A DNA stretch of 64,000 bases from an uncultured Eubacteriales bacterium (GTDB lineage: Bacteria; Bacillota; Clostridia; Oscillospirales; Oscillospiraceae), in assembly GCA_900317375.1 (NCBI GenBank), contig ONGJ01000011.1:1-64000 (forward strand), given 5' to 3'. The position numbers and the translations under genes are program-made. Of this stretch, positions 49,471 through 57,077 are shown in pieces (position 1 is the first letter of the stretch; every line of letters begins with the position of its first letter). The notes under the pieces are model-generated. The model was not told the origin of the DNA. It saw only the letters and a list, made by a program, of their open reading frames with translations, and did no database searches.

Positions 49471-50490
49471 ATGGATCAGCAAACCGAAAACAGAAAGAAA
49501 GTCATGCTCTCGGGCATTCAGCCCTCCGGCGATCTGCATCTGGGCAATTACCTCGGTGCGGTAAAAAACTGGGCTGCGATTGCCGAGCAGTTTGACTGTT
49601 ACTACTTCATGGCGGACCTGCACAGCATCACTGTGCGGCAGAACCCTGCCGACCTTCGCCGGCGCTCGGTGTCGCAGCTGGCACAATATATTGCCTGCGG
49701 CCTGGACCCGGAGAAGAACACCCTGTTTCTGCAGAGTCATGTGCACGAGCATGCCGAGCTGGGATGGATTCTCAACTGCTATACCATGTTCGGCGAGCTC
49801 AGCCGCATGACCCAGTTCAAGGATAAGAGCGCCAAAAACGCTGAGAACATCAACGGCGGCCTCTTCACGTATCCCGCGTTGATGGCGGCCGACATTCTGC
49901 TGTATCAGGCCGATTTCGTCCCTGTCGGGCAGGATCAGAAGCAGCACTGCGAGCTGACCCGCGACATCGCCATCCGCTTTAACAACATCTACGGCCCGAC
50001 CTTCACTGTGCCGGAGCCCTATATTCCCCAGGTCGGCGCACGCATCATGAGTCTGTCGGTCCCCACGTCCAAGATGTCGAAATCGGACCCGCAGGGATGC
50101 GTCTTCATCATGGACCCGCCCGAAGAGATCGCGCGCAAGTTCAAGCGCGCCGTGACGGATTCCGACACCGAGCACTGTGTCCGCTGGGATCCCGAAAACA
50201 AGCCCGGTGTGGCCAACCTCATGAACATCTATTCTGCGGTCACAGGCCTGAGCTTTGAGCAGATCGAGCACGACTTTGAAGGGCGCGGCTACGGCGCTTT
50301 CAAGCCGGCCGTCGGCGACGCCGTGATCGAGACCCTGCGGCCCATCCGGGAGGAGAGCAGCCGCATGATCGCGGAGAAGGAATACCTGCGCACGGTCTAT
50401 ACCGAGGGTGCCCAGCGCGCCTCCGCCGTTGCCCGCAGGACGCTGCGCAAGGTCTACAAACGCGTCGGCTTTGTCGAAAAGCCCTTTTGA
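49471..50490 (+). CDS. trpS: Tryptophanyl-tRNA synthetase
   Basis: Class I synthetase of 339 residues, normal bacterial length. SGIQPSGDLHLGNYLGAVKN carries the HIGH-type motif and SKMSKSDPQG the KMSKS loop. DQKQHCELTRDIAIRFN and PALMAADILLYQADFVPVGQ form the Trp and ATP pocket. A start at 49471 follows TGGAGCG. Unlike pheST, no T-box leader is seen upstream, only a 41-base leader after the promoter. Confidence 0.97.
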   Translation: MDQQTENRKKVMLSGIQPSGDLHLGNYLGAVKNWAAIAEQFDCYYFMADLHSITVRQNPADLRRRSVSQLAQYIACGLDPEKNTLFLQSHVHEHAELGWILNCYTMFGELSRMTQFKDKSAKNAENINGGLFTYPALMAADILLYQADFVPVGQDQKQHCELTRDIAIRFNNIYGPTFTVPEPYIPQVGARIMSLSVPTSKMSKSDPQGCVFIMDPPEEIARKFKRAVTDSDTEHCVRWDPENKPGVANLMNIYSAVTGLSFEQIEHDFEGRGYGAFKPAVGDAVIETLRPIREESSRMIAEKEYLRTVYTEGAQRASAVARRTLRKVYKRVGFVEKPF

Positions 50491-50528
50491 TCCCTGATTT
50501 TTGATTTTGTTCAAACCGGAGACTTAGA

Positions 50529-51578
50529 ATGAATGTTTCTCTGTCTTTCCCCGTATGGAAGCTGCTGGCAGGGCCGCTGGTTGCGTTCATCACCTGCTTC
50601 TGCCTGACGCCGCCGGTTCGGCGCTTTGCGGTGAATGTCGACGCCATCGACGTGCCGAACGAGCGCCGCATCAACGACCATCCGATCCCCCGCATGGGCG
50701 GCCTGGCCATTTTCTGCGGCTTTGTGCTGTCGGTGATTCTGTTTGTCGATATGGACCTGCAGGTGATCGGCCTGCTGCTGGGCTGCGTCACGATCGCGGT
50801 TTTCGGCGCCCTGGACGACATTCTGGGCCTGAACCCCTGGATCAAGCTCGGCGGGCAGTTTTTGGCTGCCTATGTGGCGCTGCGCTGCGGCATCGTGTTC
50901 GACGCCATCTCGAACCCCGGCTTCCTCGACGCCGGCACGACGATACAGATCGGCTGGCTTTCCGTGCCGGTGACGATCCTCTGGATCGTGCTCTGCACCA
51001 ACGCCGTGAATTTGATCGACGGGCTGGACGGGCTGGCCGTAGGCGTCTCGGCCATCAGCTCGGCCTCGATGATGCTGGTCTCGATGATCGTGCCCGTGTC
51101 GACGGGCAGCGTTCCGCTGCTGCTGGCCTGCCTGACGGGCGCCTGCCTCGGCTTCATGCCCTACAACATGAACCCGGCCAAGATCTTCATGGGCGATGTC
51201 GGCTCGCAGTTTCTCGGCTATGTGCTGGCCTGCGTGTCGATCATGGGTCTGTTCAAGTTCCATGCGGTCATCACGCTGATCGTGCCCTTCCTGGCCCTCG
51301 CCATTCCCCTCTTTGACACGGTCTCGTCCTTCTTCCGCCGCATTCTGCACGGGCAGAGTCCTTTTCACGCGGACCGCGGACACATTCACCACCGTCTGCT
51401 TGCCACGGGCATGAGTCAGAAACAGGCCGTGGCGACGCTGTACGGGGTTTCCGCCGTGCTGGGCATCATCGCGGTGATGATTGCCGGGCCGGGGACCGAA
51501 ATACGCATCGTCTGCGTGGTAACCGTCTTTGTTATCTCGCTGGCGGTCTGGTTCTTCGTTTTCCGGAAGAAAAAATAA
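50529..51578 (+). CDS. Undecaprenyl-phosphate GlcNAc-1-phosphate transferase (TagO/WecA-like)
   Basis: Membrane transferase of 349 residues with about 11 helices. It links a sugar-1-phosphate to undecaprenyl phosphate, the first step of wall teichoic acid or surface polysaccharide synthesis. Motifs: NDHPIPRMGGLAIF, Asp pair in GALDDILGL, NAVNLIDGLDGLA, KIFMGDVGSQFLG, and the WecA/TagO-type HADRGHIHHRLL loop that separates it from MraY. The start follows GGAGACTTAGA. It is 38 bases past trpS and could be co-transcribed. The donor sugar is assumed from family. Confidence 0.92.
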   Translation: MNVSLSFPVWKLLAGPLVAFITCFCLTPPVRRFAVNVDAIDVPNERRINDHPIPRMGGLAIFCGFVLSVILFVDMDLQVIGLLLGCVTIAVFGALDDILGLNPWIKLGGQFLAAYVALRCGIVFDAISNPGFLDAGTTIQIGWLSVPVTILWIVLCTNAVNLIDGLDGLAVGVSAISSASMMLVSMIVPVSTGSVPLLLACLTGACLGFMPYNMNPAKIFMGDVGSQFLGYVLACVSIMGLFKFHAVITLIVPFLALAIPLFDTVSSFFRRILHGQSPFHADRGHIHHRLLATGMSQKQAVATLYGVSAVLGIIAVMIAGPGTEIRIVCVVTVFVISLAVWFFVFRKKK

Positions 51579-51607
51579 TCACCGGCAAAGCCGGTGATCT
51601 TTTTCTC
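51578..51607 (+). terminator. Terminator after the TagO-like gene
   Basis: ATCACCGGC / GCCGGTGAT stem with an AAA loop followed by CTTTTTCTC, overlapping the stop codon region of both convergent genes. Confidence 0.85.
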
Positions 51608-52188
51608 TATTTCTGGCTGAGCGTGCGGATGCGCTCGGCCAGTTTTTTTGGTGCCAGTCCCCTCTCGCTCATTGTCTGCAGGCGTTCGGCCAGGTCCTGC
51701 GGCATACGGGCAAGCTCTTCATCGCGCAGCTGCATCAGGATGAGGAAAAACGGGTCTTTCTCCGCGCCCTTTTCTCCGGTCTCCGGGTGCTCTGACAGCC
51801 ATACGACATCCCGGAAGAGCTTCCTGCCGGTTTTTCGCCGCAGTGCAATGCCTGTGCACTTGCAGAATCCGGCGAGAATTCTTTCGCTCAGTTCATCCTC
51901 CGTGCGGAGGATCTCCGGGGCTTCGCCGCGCTCAGCGAGCGCCTCCGCGAAGCCCTGCAGCAGGTCTTCATATCCGCCGCCGTCAGCTGAGGAAAGCGTG
52001 AGCAGGCGCTCGCGCCTCTCGTTCACCGCCGCCAGAATCACGGCACCCGGCTCTTTCCCGCTGCCCAGCGAAAATCGTCTGGCTCCGCAGGTCCAGACGC
52101 CCTGTTTGGGAAGCCGCCGGACGGTTTCGGTCAGAACCTCGTTCTCCAGTTTCGGTCCCTGCTCAGAAAGTACAGTGCGCGCTGCCAT
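51607..52188 (-). CDS. Hypothetical protein, possibly DUF6930-like
   Basis: A 193-residue soluble protein without clear membrane or signal sequence. The middle (PGAVILAAVNERRERLLTLS, then GEAPEILRTEDELSERILAG and FCKCTGIALRRK) resembles the DUF6930 pattern, in which a predicted fold is followed by a short EDFCxxxGI-like segment. This match is weak. The start at 52188 has GAGAGGGGG 6 bases upstream. An alternative ATG at 52230 overlaps the dacF stop by 4 bases and would add 14 residues. It closes the mnmA-dacF transcript. Function unknown. Confidence 0.6.
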   Translation of the reverse strand: MAARTVLSEQGPKLENEVLTETVRRLPKQGVWTCGARRFSLGSGKEPGAVILAAVNERRERLLTLSSADGGGYEDLLQGFAEALAERGEAPEILRTEDELSERILAGFCKCTGIALRRKTGRKLFRDVVWLSEHPETGEKGAEKDPFFLILMQLRDEELARMPQDLAERLQTMSERGLAPKKLAERIRTLSQK

Positions 52189-52226
52189 ATGCAACCCCCT
52201 CTCGCTGAAAGAATCGTCCCAGGCGT

Positions 52227-53564
52227 TCATGCCCCTGCGGTTTTTGCGTAACGCAGGAGAATCTCGGCGGCCTGGCCGCGAAGTTCGGCCGTCTCGGCCC
52301 CCATCAGGATCAGCACGACGGTGTGCAGACCGTCCTCCCGGCCTACGGGCATGCTCGCCGCCACGCAGTAGCCGGCGCGGTTGGTATGCCCGGTCTTCAG
52401 GCCGTTGACGCCCTCCAGATTGTATACCAGCGGATTGGAGTTGGCCGTCCAGTAATCGTTCAGATGCGGCATATGGGCCAGCTGCCTGGACGTGATCTGG
52501 GTGATCTCGGGATAGTTCTTCAGGATGTGGCGGCTCAGGCGGAACAGGTCCTCGGCACTCATGAGGTTCTGCCGCTTCACGGGGATCGCATCCCCCGTGA
52601 AGGACGGCAGGCCGTTGCAGTTAAACATGGTCACCGAAGCCAGCCCCAGTTCCTGTGCCCGGCGGTTCATGCGCTCGACAAAAGCCGCCTCGCTGCCGCA
52701 GGTATACTCCGCAAGGGCCAGCGCACTCTCGTTGGAGCTGGCGATCAGCATGGCCTCCAGCAGTTCCTGAAAGGGCACGTCGGTCCCTGCCGTCAGCGGC
52801 ACGATGCCGTCGCCCGAGCGGGAGAGCATTTGGGCGTTTTCCGAGATGCGCACGGTGCCGTTTTCGTTGAGCTCGCGCTCGCGGGCAGCCTCCTTGAGAA
52901 TCACATAGCTGAGGAGCTTGCTGAGGCTGGCACAGGGCACGGCGGCCTGGGCATTGCGCTGGAAAAGCACCTCGCCCGTGTCTATGTCCGCGAGGTAGAT
53001 GCTGCCGACGCCGTCAAAAAAGCCCGCCTGCTCGAGGCCGAAGGGGTCTGCGTGAAAGCCCTCCCAGGTGTTCAGGGAAAAGCTGCCGTCTGCTTCCCGC
53101 TTCAGGTTCAGGTCCAGCATCAGCTGGAGGTCGGTGACGCTGACATAAAGGTCGCCGTCCTGGGCGTTGAAGCTGTAGTACTTCCGCTCGCCCCCGTCAA
53201 TCTGCAGGCGGTTGCGGGAAAGGTTCATGGACACGACAGGGCTCTGCTTCGGTCTTCCCTCCGCACCGGAGGGCATGACTGCCGTCTGACCGCGGAGCAC
53301 GGTAAACACCTCGCCGTCCGCCGTTGACACGACCCGCTCGAAACGGAACTGCTTCTGCGTTCCGGAGAGCACCGCCGCCAGATCCGTCAGCGAGAGAAAG
53401 GTGTTCCTTTCGTATGAGCCGTCCAGGGCCCTGACCTCTGCGGGCGCGCCGTCAATGATCAGGGTCTGGGCATAGGGCTGGATCTCGGCAAAGGCCCTGG
53501 TCGGCGCGGCGAGCAGCGGCACAAGCAGCAGGACCGCCAGAAACGCCGAAAATGCTTTCTTCAT
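52227..53564 (-). CDS. D-alanyl-D-alanine carboxypeptidase (S11, DacF-like)
   Basis: Penicillin-binding serine carboxypeptidase of 445 residues that trims the terminal D-Ala of wall peptides. A signal peptide covers residues 1-26. A stalk-like N-terminal domain of about 150 residues (TLIIDGAPAEVRALDG) precedes the catalytic part, which differs from plain PBP5. The active site shows ASLSKLLSY (SxxK), IASSNESALAL (SxN) and GLKTGHTNRAGYC (KTG). The C-terminal anchoring region is short. Its start overlaps the mnmA stop (ATGA), so the pair is co-translated. Confidence 0.92.
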   Translation of the reverse strand: MKKAFSAFLAVLLLVPLLAAPTRAFAEIQPYAQTLIIDGAPAEVRALDGSYERNTFLSLTDLAAVLSGTQKQFRFERVVSTADGEVFTVLRGQTAVMPSGAEGRPKQSPVVSMNLSRNRLQIDGGERKYYSFNAQDGDLYVSVTDLQLMLDLNLKREADGSFSLNTWEGFHADPFGLEQAGFFDGVGSIYLADIDTGEVLFQRNAQAAVPCASLSKLLSYVILKEAARERELNENGTVRISENAQMLSRSGDGIVPLTAGTDVPFQELLEAMLIASSNESALALAEYTCGSEAAFVERMNRRAQELGLASVTMFNCNGLPSFTGDAIPVKRQNLMSAEDLFRLSRHILKNYPEITQITSRQLAHMPHLNDYWTANSNPLVYNLEGVNGLKTGHTNRAGYCVAASMPVGREDGLHTVVLILMGAETAELRGQAAEILLRYAKTAGA

Positions 53565-54673
53565 TTGGTGAGCCTCTCCTTTCTGCTGCAGACGATCGTC
53601 CCGCCGGCGAGTACCGTCTCGCCGTCTTCGTCATAGACCACGGCGGCCTGTCCGGGCGCCGGGGCGCGCTGGGGCGCATCAAACCGGATGATCAGCCGGT
53701 CCCCGTCCTGGATGATCCCGGCAGGGCGCTCCGGCTGGCGGTAGCGCAGACGTACCAGCCCGTGAAAAGGCTTTTCAAAGGCCTCGCCCGACAGGATGTT
53801 GACCCGGTCGGCCACGACGGTATCGATCATCAGGTCTTCCTCCCGGACCAGGGTAACCGTGTTGGCGCCGGGGTCGATGGCCGAGACATAGAGCTTCGTC
53901 TCGGCCGGAACGCCGAGGCCGCGGCGCTGGCCGACCGTATAGTGAATGATGCCCCTGTGCCGGCCGAGCACGCGCCCGTCCGGGCTGACAAAATCGCCGG
54001 GGGGAAAGGCCCTCTGCAGGCGCCGCTCGATAAAGGCGGCATAGTCCCCGTCCGGGACGAAGCAGATGTCCTGGCTGTCCGGCCGGTCTGCGTTGAGAAA
54101 GCCGTGCCTGCCGGCGAGCTCGCGGGCCTGCTGTTTGGTCATCTCCCCCAGGGGGAAGAGCGTATGGGAGAGCTGTTCCTGCGTCAGGGTGTAGAGCACA
54201 TAGCTCTGGTCCTTTGAGAGGTCGCGGGCTTTCTTCAGACTCCAGCGGTCCCCGTCCCGGCAGATGCGGGCATAGTGCCCCGTCGCAACGGCATCGCAGC
54301 CGAGAAGCCCGGCCCGCTCGTACAGGCGGTCAAACTTCAGCCGGCGGTTGCATTCGATGCAGGGGTTCGGTGTCTTTCCTTCGGTATAACTGCTTACAAA
54401 CGGCTCGATCACGTCTTTTTCAAAGTCATCCGAAAAGTTGAAGACATAATAAGGCATGCCGAGACGGAAGGCAACGCTGCGTGCATCCTCGACCGCGTCC
54501 AGGCTGCAGCAGGCCTTTTCATCCGCAGTCGGCAGATCGCCGTCTGACAGACGCATGGTGCAGCCGACGCATTCCCAGCCCCGCTCTTTCAGGAGCAGGG
54601 CGGCCACGCTGCTGTCTACCCCGCCGCTCATCGCGACCAGGACTTTTTTTCGGCCACCCGAACCAGCTTTCAT
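53561..54673 (-). CDS. mnmA: tRNA 2-thiouridylase MnmA
   Basis: ATP-dependent sulfurtransferase of 370 residues that makes s2U34 in tRNA-Lys, Glu and Gln. The PP-loop VLVAMSGGVDSSVAALLL is followed by the N-terminal catalytic Cys region (TPNPCIECNRRLKF), and the second Cys is in DSQDICFVPDG. The GQRRGLGV and C-terminal beta-barrel blocks are present. The start at 54673 follows AGAGGT; the longer in-frame reading runs across the divergent dtd gene and is rejected. Its divergent gap with dtd is unusually symmetrical. Confidence 0.96.
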   Translation of the reverse strand: MKAGSGGRKKVLVAMSGGVDSSVAALLLKERGWECVGCTMRLSDGDLPTADEKACCSLDAVEDARSVAFRLGMPYYVFNFSDDFEKDVIEPFVSSYTEGKTPNPCIECNRRLKFDRLYERAGLLGCDAVATGHYARICRDGDRWSLKKARDLSKDQSYVLYTLTQEQLSHTLFPLGEMTKQQARELAGRHGFLNADRPDSQDICFVPDGDYAAFIERRLQRAFPPGDFVSPDGRVLGRHRGIIHYTVGQRRGLGVPAETKLYVSAIDPGANTVTLVREEDLMIDTVVADRVNILSGEAFEKPFHGLVRLRYRQPERPAGIIQDGDRLIIRFDAPQRAPAPGQAAVVYDEDGETVLAGGTIVCSRKERLTK

Positions 54674-54676
54674 CGT

Positions 54677-54743
54677 AAACCTCTTTTGTTTTCCGAACTT
54701 CTGTGATAGAATAACACAAATCACAGAATATGAAAAGAGGTTT
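54677..54743. promoter_or_regulatory. Nested inverted repeats in the mnmA/dtd gap
   Basis: AAACCTCTTTT (54677-54687) mirrors AAAAGAGGTTT (54733-54743), and TTCTGTGAT (54699-54707) mirrors ATCACAGAA (54720-54728). The outer arms carry the ribosome binding sites of both genes. Symmetry of the inner pair suggests a regulator site or shared promoter control. Confidence 0.55.
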
Positions 54744-54749
54744 GCAAAA

Positions 54750-55193
54750 ATGCGCGCTGTCGTTACCAGAGTCAACCATGCTTCGGTCCGCATCGAGGGC
54801 AAAATACACGGTCAGATCGGGAAGGGGCTGCTGGTCCTGCTGGGCGTCCACCGGGACGACACGGAAAAGGAGGCCTCAAAGATCGCGGACAAGATCTGCG
54901 GTCTGCGCATCTTTGAGGACGAAGCAGGCAAAATGAATCTCTCCCCCGACAAGGTCGGCGCAGGCCTGCTGATTATCAGTCAGTTCACGCTCTTTGCCGA
55001 CTGCCGCTCACGCAGGCCGGGCTTTTCCCTGGCCGCGCGGCCGGAGACCGCCGTACCGCTTTATGAACAGGTGATCCGGGAGTGCCGCGAGCGCGGCTTT
55101 CAGGTGGAGACCGGCGTCTTCGCCGCCGAGATGATGGTCGACTCGGAAAACGACGGCCCCGTGACCATCCTGCTGGACACGAACGAACTGTAA
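54750..55193 (+). CDS. dtd: D-aminoacyl-tRNA deacylase
   Basis: Editing enzyme of 147 residues that removes D-amino acids (and Gly from tRNA-Ala) from charged tRNAs. The fold signatures are MRAVVTRVNHASV, GLLVLLGVHRDD, KICGLRIFEDEAGKMNLS, the active SQFTLFADCRSRRPGFSLAA, and the closing NDGPVTILLDT. The Gly-cisPro region is replaced by NDGPVT as in typical DTD. The ATG at 54750 follows AAAGAGGT. It is divergent from mnmA, so two tRNA quality genes face each other. Confidence 0.96.
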   Translation: MRAVVTRVNHASVRIEGKIHGQIGKGLLVLLGVHRDDTEKEASKIADKICGLRIFEDEAGKMNLSPDKVGAGLLIISQFTLFADCRSRRPGFSLAARPETAVPLYEQVIRECRERGFQVETGVFAAEMMVDSENDGPVTILLDTNEL

Positions 55194-55230
55194 GGAATCA
55201 CCCCGCCGACGGCGGGGTGATTCCTTACAG
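55191..55230. terminator. Strong terminator between dtd and the convergent HTH gene
   Basis: A perfect 17-bp stem (TAAGGAATCACCCCGCC and its complement) with a 3-base loop starts at the dtd stop codon and is followed by CAGTTATTTTTT. Confidence 0.9.
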
Positions 55231-55851
55231 TTATTTTTTCATATTCTGCAGTTTGCCGATGAGGGCGCCCAGCAGGCCGTCGTCACCGCTGCTGTCGGGG
55301 TTCAGCAGCATAGGCAGCATATCGCCGATCTCCAGCTTCTCCCCCTTCAGGATTTTGGCGGCCAGCTTTTTATCGTCCGCATCCGCCGCACGGTAGAGCT
55401 CCAGAAACTTCTGCTCTGCCGCCGTCAGGCTCTTCGATGCGCCTGTAGTCTTCGCAGTCGTCGTTTTTGCCGCACTTCCTGTTTTGGACGCGGTCGTCTT
55501 CTTTGCCGCAGAGGTCGAGGATGATTTCGCCGACGAAGACGCTTTGGCGGCTGTCGAGGTCTTGGTTGTCTTCTTCGCCGCGGCGGAGGTGGATGATCTG
55601 GCTGCCGAAGACGTTTTTGCTGCCGCGGCAGCATTGCCGCCCTTCGGCGCCTCCAGAAGCGACTTCTGCGTCACGCCGAGCACCTTAGCAATCGTCTTCA
55701 GTTGGGCCTGGGACAGGTCCTTCTCGCCGCGCTCGGCCTTGCCGATGTCACTGCCGCTCAGACCGTCAACCTGCGCTGCCAGCTGCTCCTGCGAGAGTTT
55801 CTTTGCCGTACGGGCCTCCCGGATCAGAGTCCCGACTTTTTTTGCTGCCAT
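55231..55851 (-). CDS. HTH protein with Lys/Ser/Thr/Ala-rich linker
   Basis: A 206-residue protein. An N-terminal Cro/CI-type HTH (residues about 6-68: KLSQEQLAAQVDGLSGSDIG, ERGEKDLSQAQLKTIAKVLG) is followed by about 75 residues of low complexity made of Ala, Lys, Ser and Thr. This recalls histone H1 tails and would bind nucleic acid non-specifically. A helical C-terminal domain (TAAEQKFLELYRAADADDKK, then LLGALIGKLQNM) ends the chain. The start follows GAAGGAGACGG, 19 bases after the prsW stop, so both are in one unit. Role unknown. Confidence 0.75.
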   Translation of the reverse strand: MAAKKVGTLIREARTAKKLSQEQLAAQVDGLSGSDIGKAERGEKDLSQAQLKTIAKVLGVTQKSLLEAPKGGNAAAAAKTSSAARSSTSAAAKKTTKTSTAAKASSSAKSSSTSAAKKTTASKTGSAAKTTTAKTTGASKSLTAAEQKFLELYRAADADDKKLAAKILKGEKLEIGDMLPMLLNPDSSGDDGLLGALIGKLQNMKK

Positions 55852-55870
55852 AATACCGTCTCCTTCCTGT

Positions 55871-56683
55871 TCAATCAGATTCATCAGAATGGGTCTGCCC
55901 ATTGGTCTGTCTGTTTGTCTGTTCGAGCTGCTCATCAGCTTTTGTATCGGCCTGTTCCCCGGTCAGCTCCGGTCTGAGACCTTCCTTCGTCATCGGTCTG
56001 TCCTCCGCCGATGACTTTCTGATCATCTTCACCGCCGCCCGGAACATCCAGATCACAAAGCCAAGGAACAGGATGATCATCCAGTCACTCTGCAGGGAGG
56101 CGATGAAATCGTATGCGCCGTGCAGCAGGATGGGAATCCAAAGCGCCTTCCGGCGTGCCTTTTTGGATTCCTCCGGATATCCGGCCAGATCCAGGTGCTT
56201 TGCCTCGCCGTACCAGACGCCCATAAAAACGCCGAAGCAGGCATGTCCCGGCACCGCCGTCAGCGCGCGGGCAACCGCGGTGGCGAAGCCGTATTCCAGG
56301 ACATAGGCGATGTTCTCCCACAGGGCGAAGCCCAGTGACATGAAGACCGCATAGACGACGCCGTCAAAGCGGCAGTTAAAATGCGGGCTTTTCCAGGTCC
56401 TCAGCTTCAGCAGCAGATATTTGAAGCCCTCCTCCGACAGTGCGACCACGACAAAGTACAGAATAAAGTCGTAAATCACGCCGCCCTGGGGAAACAGCCC
56501 GGTCAGAAGCGCGTCGCCGAGCTGTTCCGTCACGACCGCGAGGGTGGTTGCAACAATGCCCAGCACCAGAATGCTGATCAGCAGACCGGCCGGTTCCTTT
56601 TCCAGTTTGTCTGCCTGGTAAACCCGGATCAGCAGGAAGGCGGCAGGAACCACCGCCGCAAGAATCAAAAGCAGTTCATACAT
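55871..56683 (-). CDS. PrsW-family intramembrane metalloprotease
   Basis: Membrane protease-like protein of 270 residues with about seven helices. Conserved blocks: ALSEEGFKYLLLKL (EExxK), RFDGVVYAVFMSLGFALWEN, VPGHACFGVFMG, and LLHGAYDF (HxxxD). B. subtilis PrsW cuts an anti-sigma factor; here the target is unknown. The final 50 residues are soluble and Glu/Gln/Thr-rich. The ATG at 56683 has AAGGTG 6 bases upstream; reading from the GTG at 56692 is less likely. Confidence 0.87.
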   Translation of the reverse strand: MYELLLILAAVVPAAFLLIRVYQADKLEKEPAGLLISILVLGIVATTLAVVTEQLGDALLTGLFPQGGVIYDFILYFVVVALSEEGFKYLLLKLRTWKSPHFNCRFDGVVYAVFMSLGFALWENIAYVLEYGFATAVARALTAVPGHACFGVFMGVWYGEAKHLDLAGYPEESKKARRKALWIPILLHGAYDFIASLQSDWMIILFLGFVIWMFRAAVKMIRKSSAEDRPMTKEGLRPELTGEQADTKADEQLEQTNRQTNGQTHSDESD

Positions 56684-56699
56684 GATAATCACCTTAAAA

Positions 56700-56726
56700 A
56701 GAAGCCCGGCAGAACCGGGCTTCGTT
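56700..56726 (-). terminator. Terminator after ireB
   Basis: Minus-strand GAAGCCCGG / CCGGGCTTC stem followed by TTTTTAAGG, 10 bases past the ireB stop. Confidence 0.75.
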
Positions 56727-56735
56727 GGCTGTGCC

Positions 56736-56978
56736 TTACTTGTCCAGATAGGTTTTCAGGAGCTCCTGCAGCAGTTCATCCCGGTCCAGCCGGCAGATCA
56801 GACTGCGCGCGTTGTTGTAGCTTGTGATGTAGGTCGGGTCCTCTGAGAGAATGTAGCCGACAATCTGGTTGATGGGATTGTAGCCCTTCACCATCAGGGA
56901 ATTGTAAACGGAAGAAAGAATCTCCTTCATCTCGGCCTTGCTGTCAAGCGCTGTAAACTTCCTTGTGACATCCTGCAT
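56736..56978 (-). CDS. ireB: IreB family regulatory phosphoprotein
   Basis: An 80-residue protein of the IreB/UPF0297 (DUF965) family. In Enterococcus it is phosphorylated by the Ser/Thr kinase IreK and tunes cephalosporin resistance. The conserved core is present: LSSVYNSLMVKGYNPINQIV, GYILSEDPTYITSYNNARSL and RLDRDELLQELLKTYL. The start follows GGGGAGTGAATTGTT. The usual neighbours (alaS, ruvX/yqgF) are not found next to it; a promoter lies directly upstream, so it is transcribed alone. Confidence 0.95.
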   Translation of the reverse strand: MQDVTRKFTALDSKAEMKEILSSVYNSLMVKGYNPINQIVGYILSEDPTYITSYNNARSLICRLDRDELLQELLKTYLDK

Positions 56979-57024
56979 AACAATTCACTCCCCACCGCAC
57001 AAAATAGGCTGAAAATATGAAAGT

Positions 57025-57052
57025 ATTATACCATATTTTGTGATCAAGTAAA
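57025..57052 (-). promoter_or_regulatory. Promoter of ireB
   Basis: Minus-strand TTTACT (57052-57047), 16-base spacer and consensus TATAAT (57030-57025). Confidence 0.65.
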
Positions 57053-57077
57053 GACTCTTTTTGCTGATTTTGTATTT

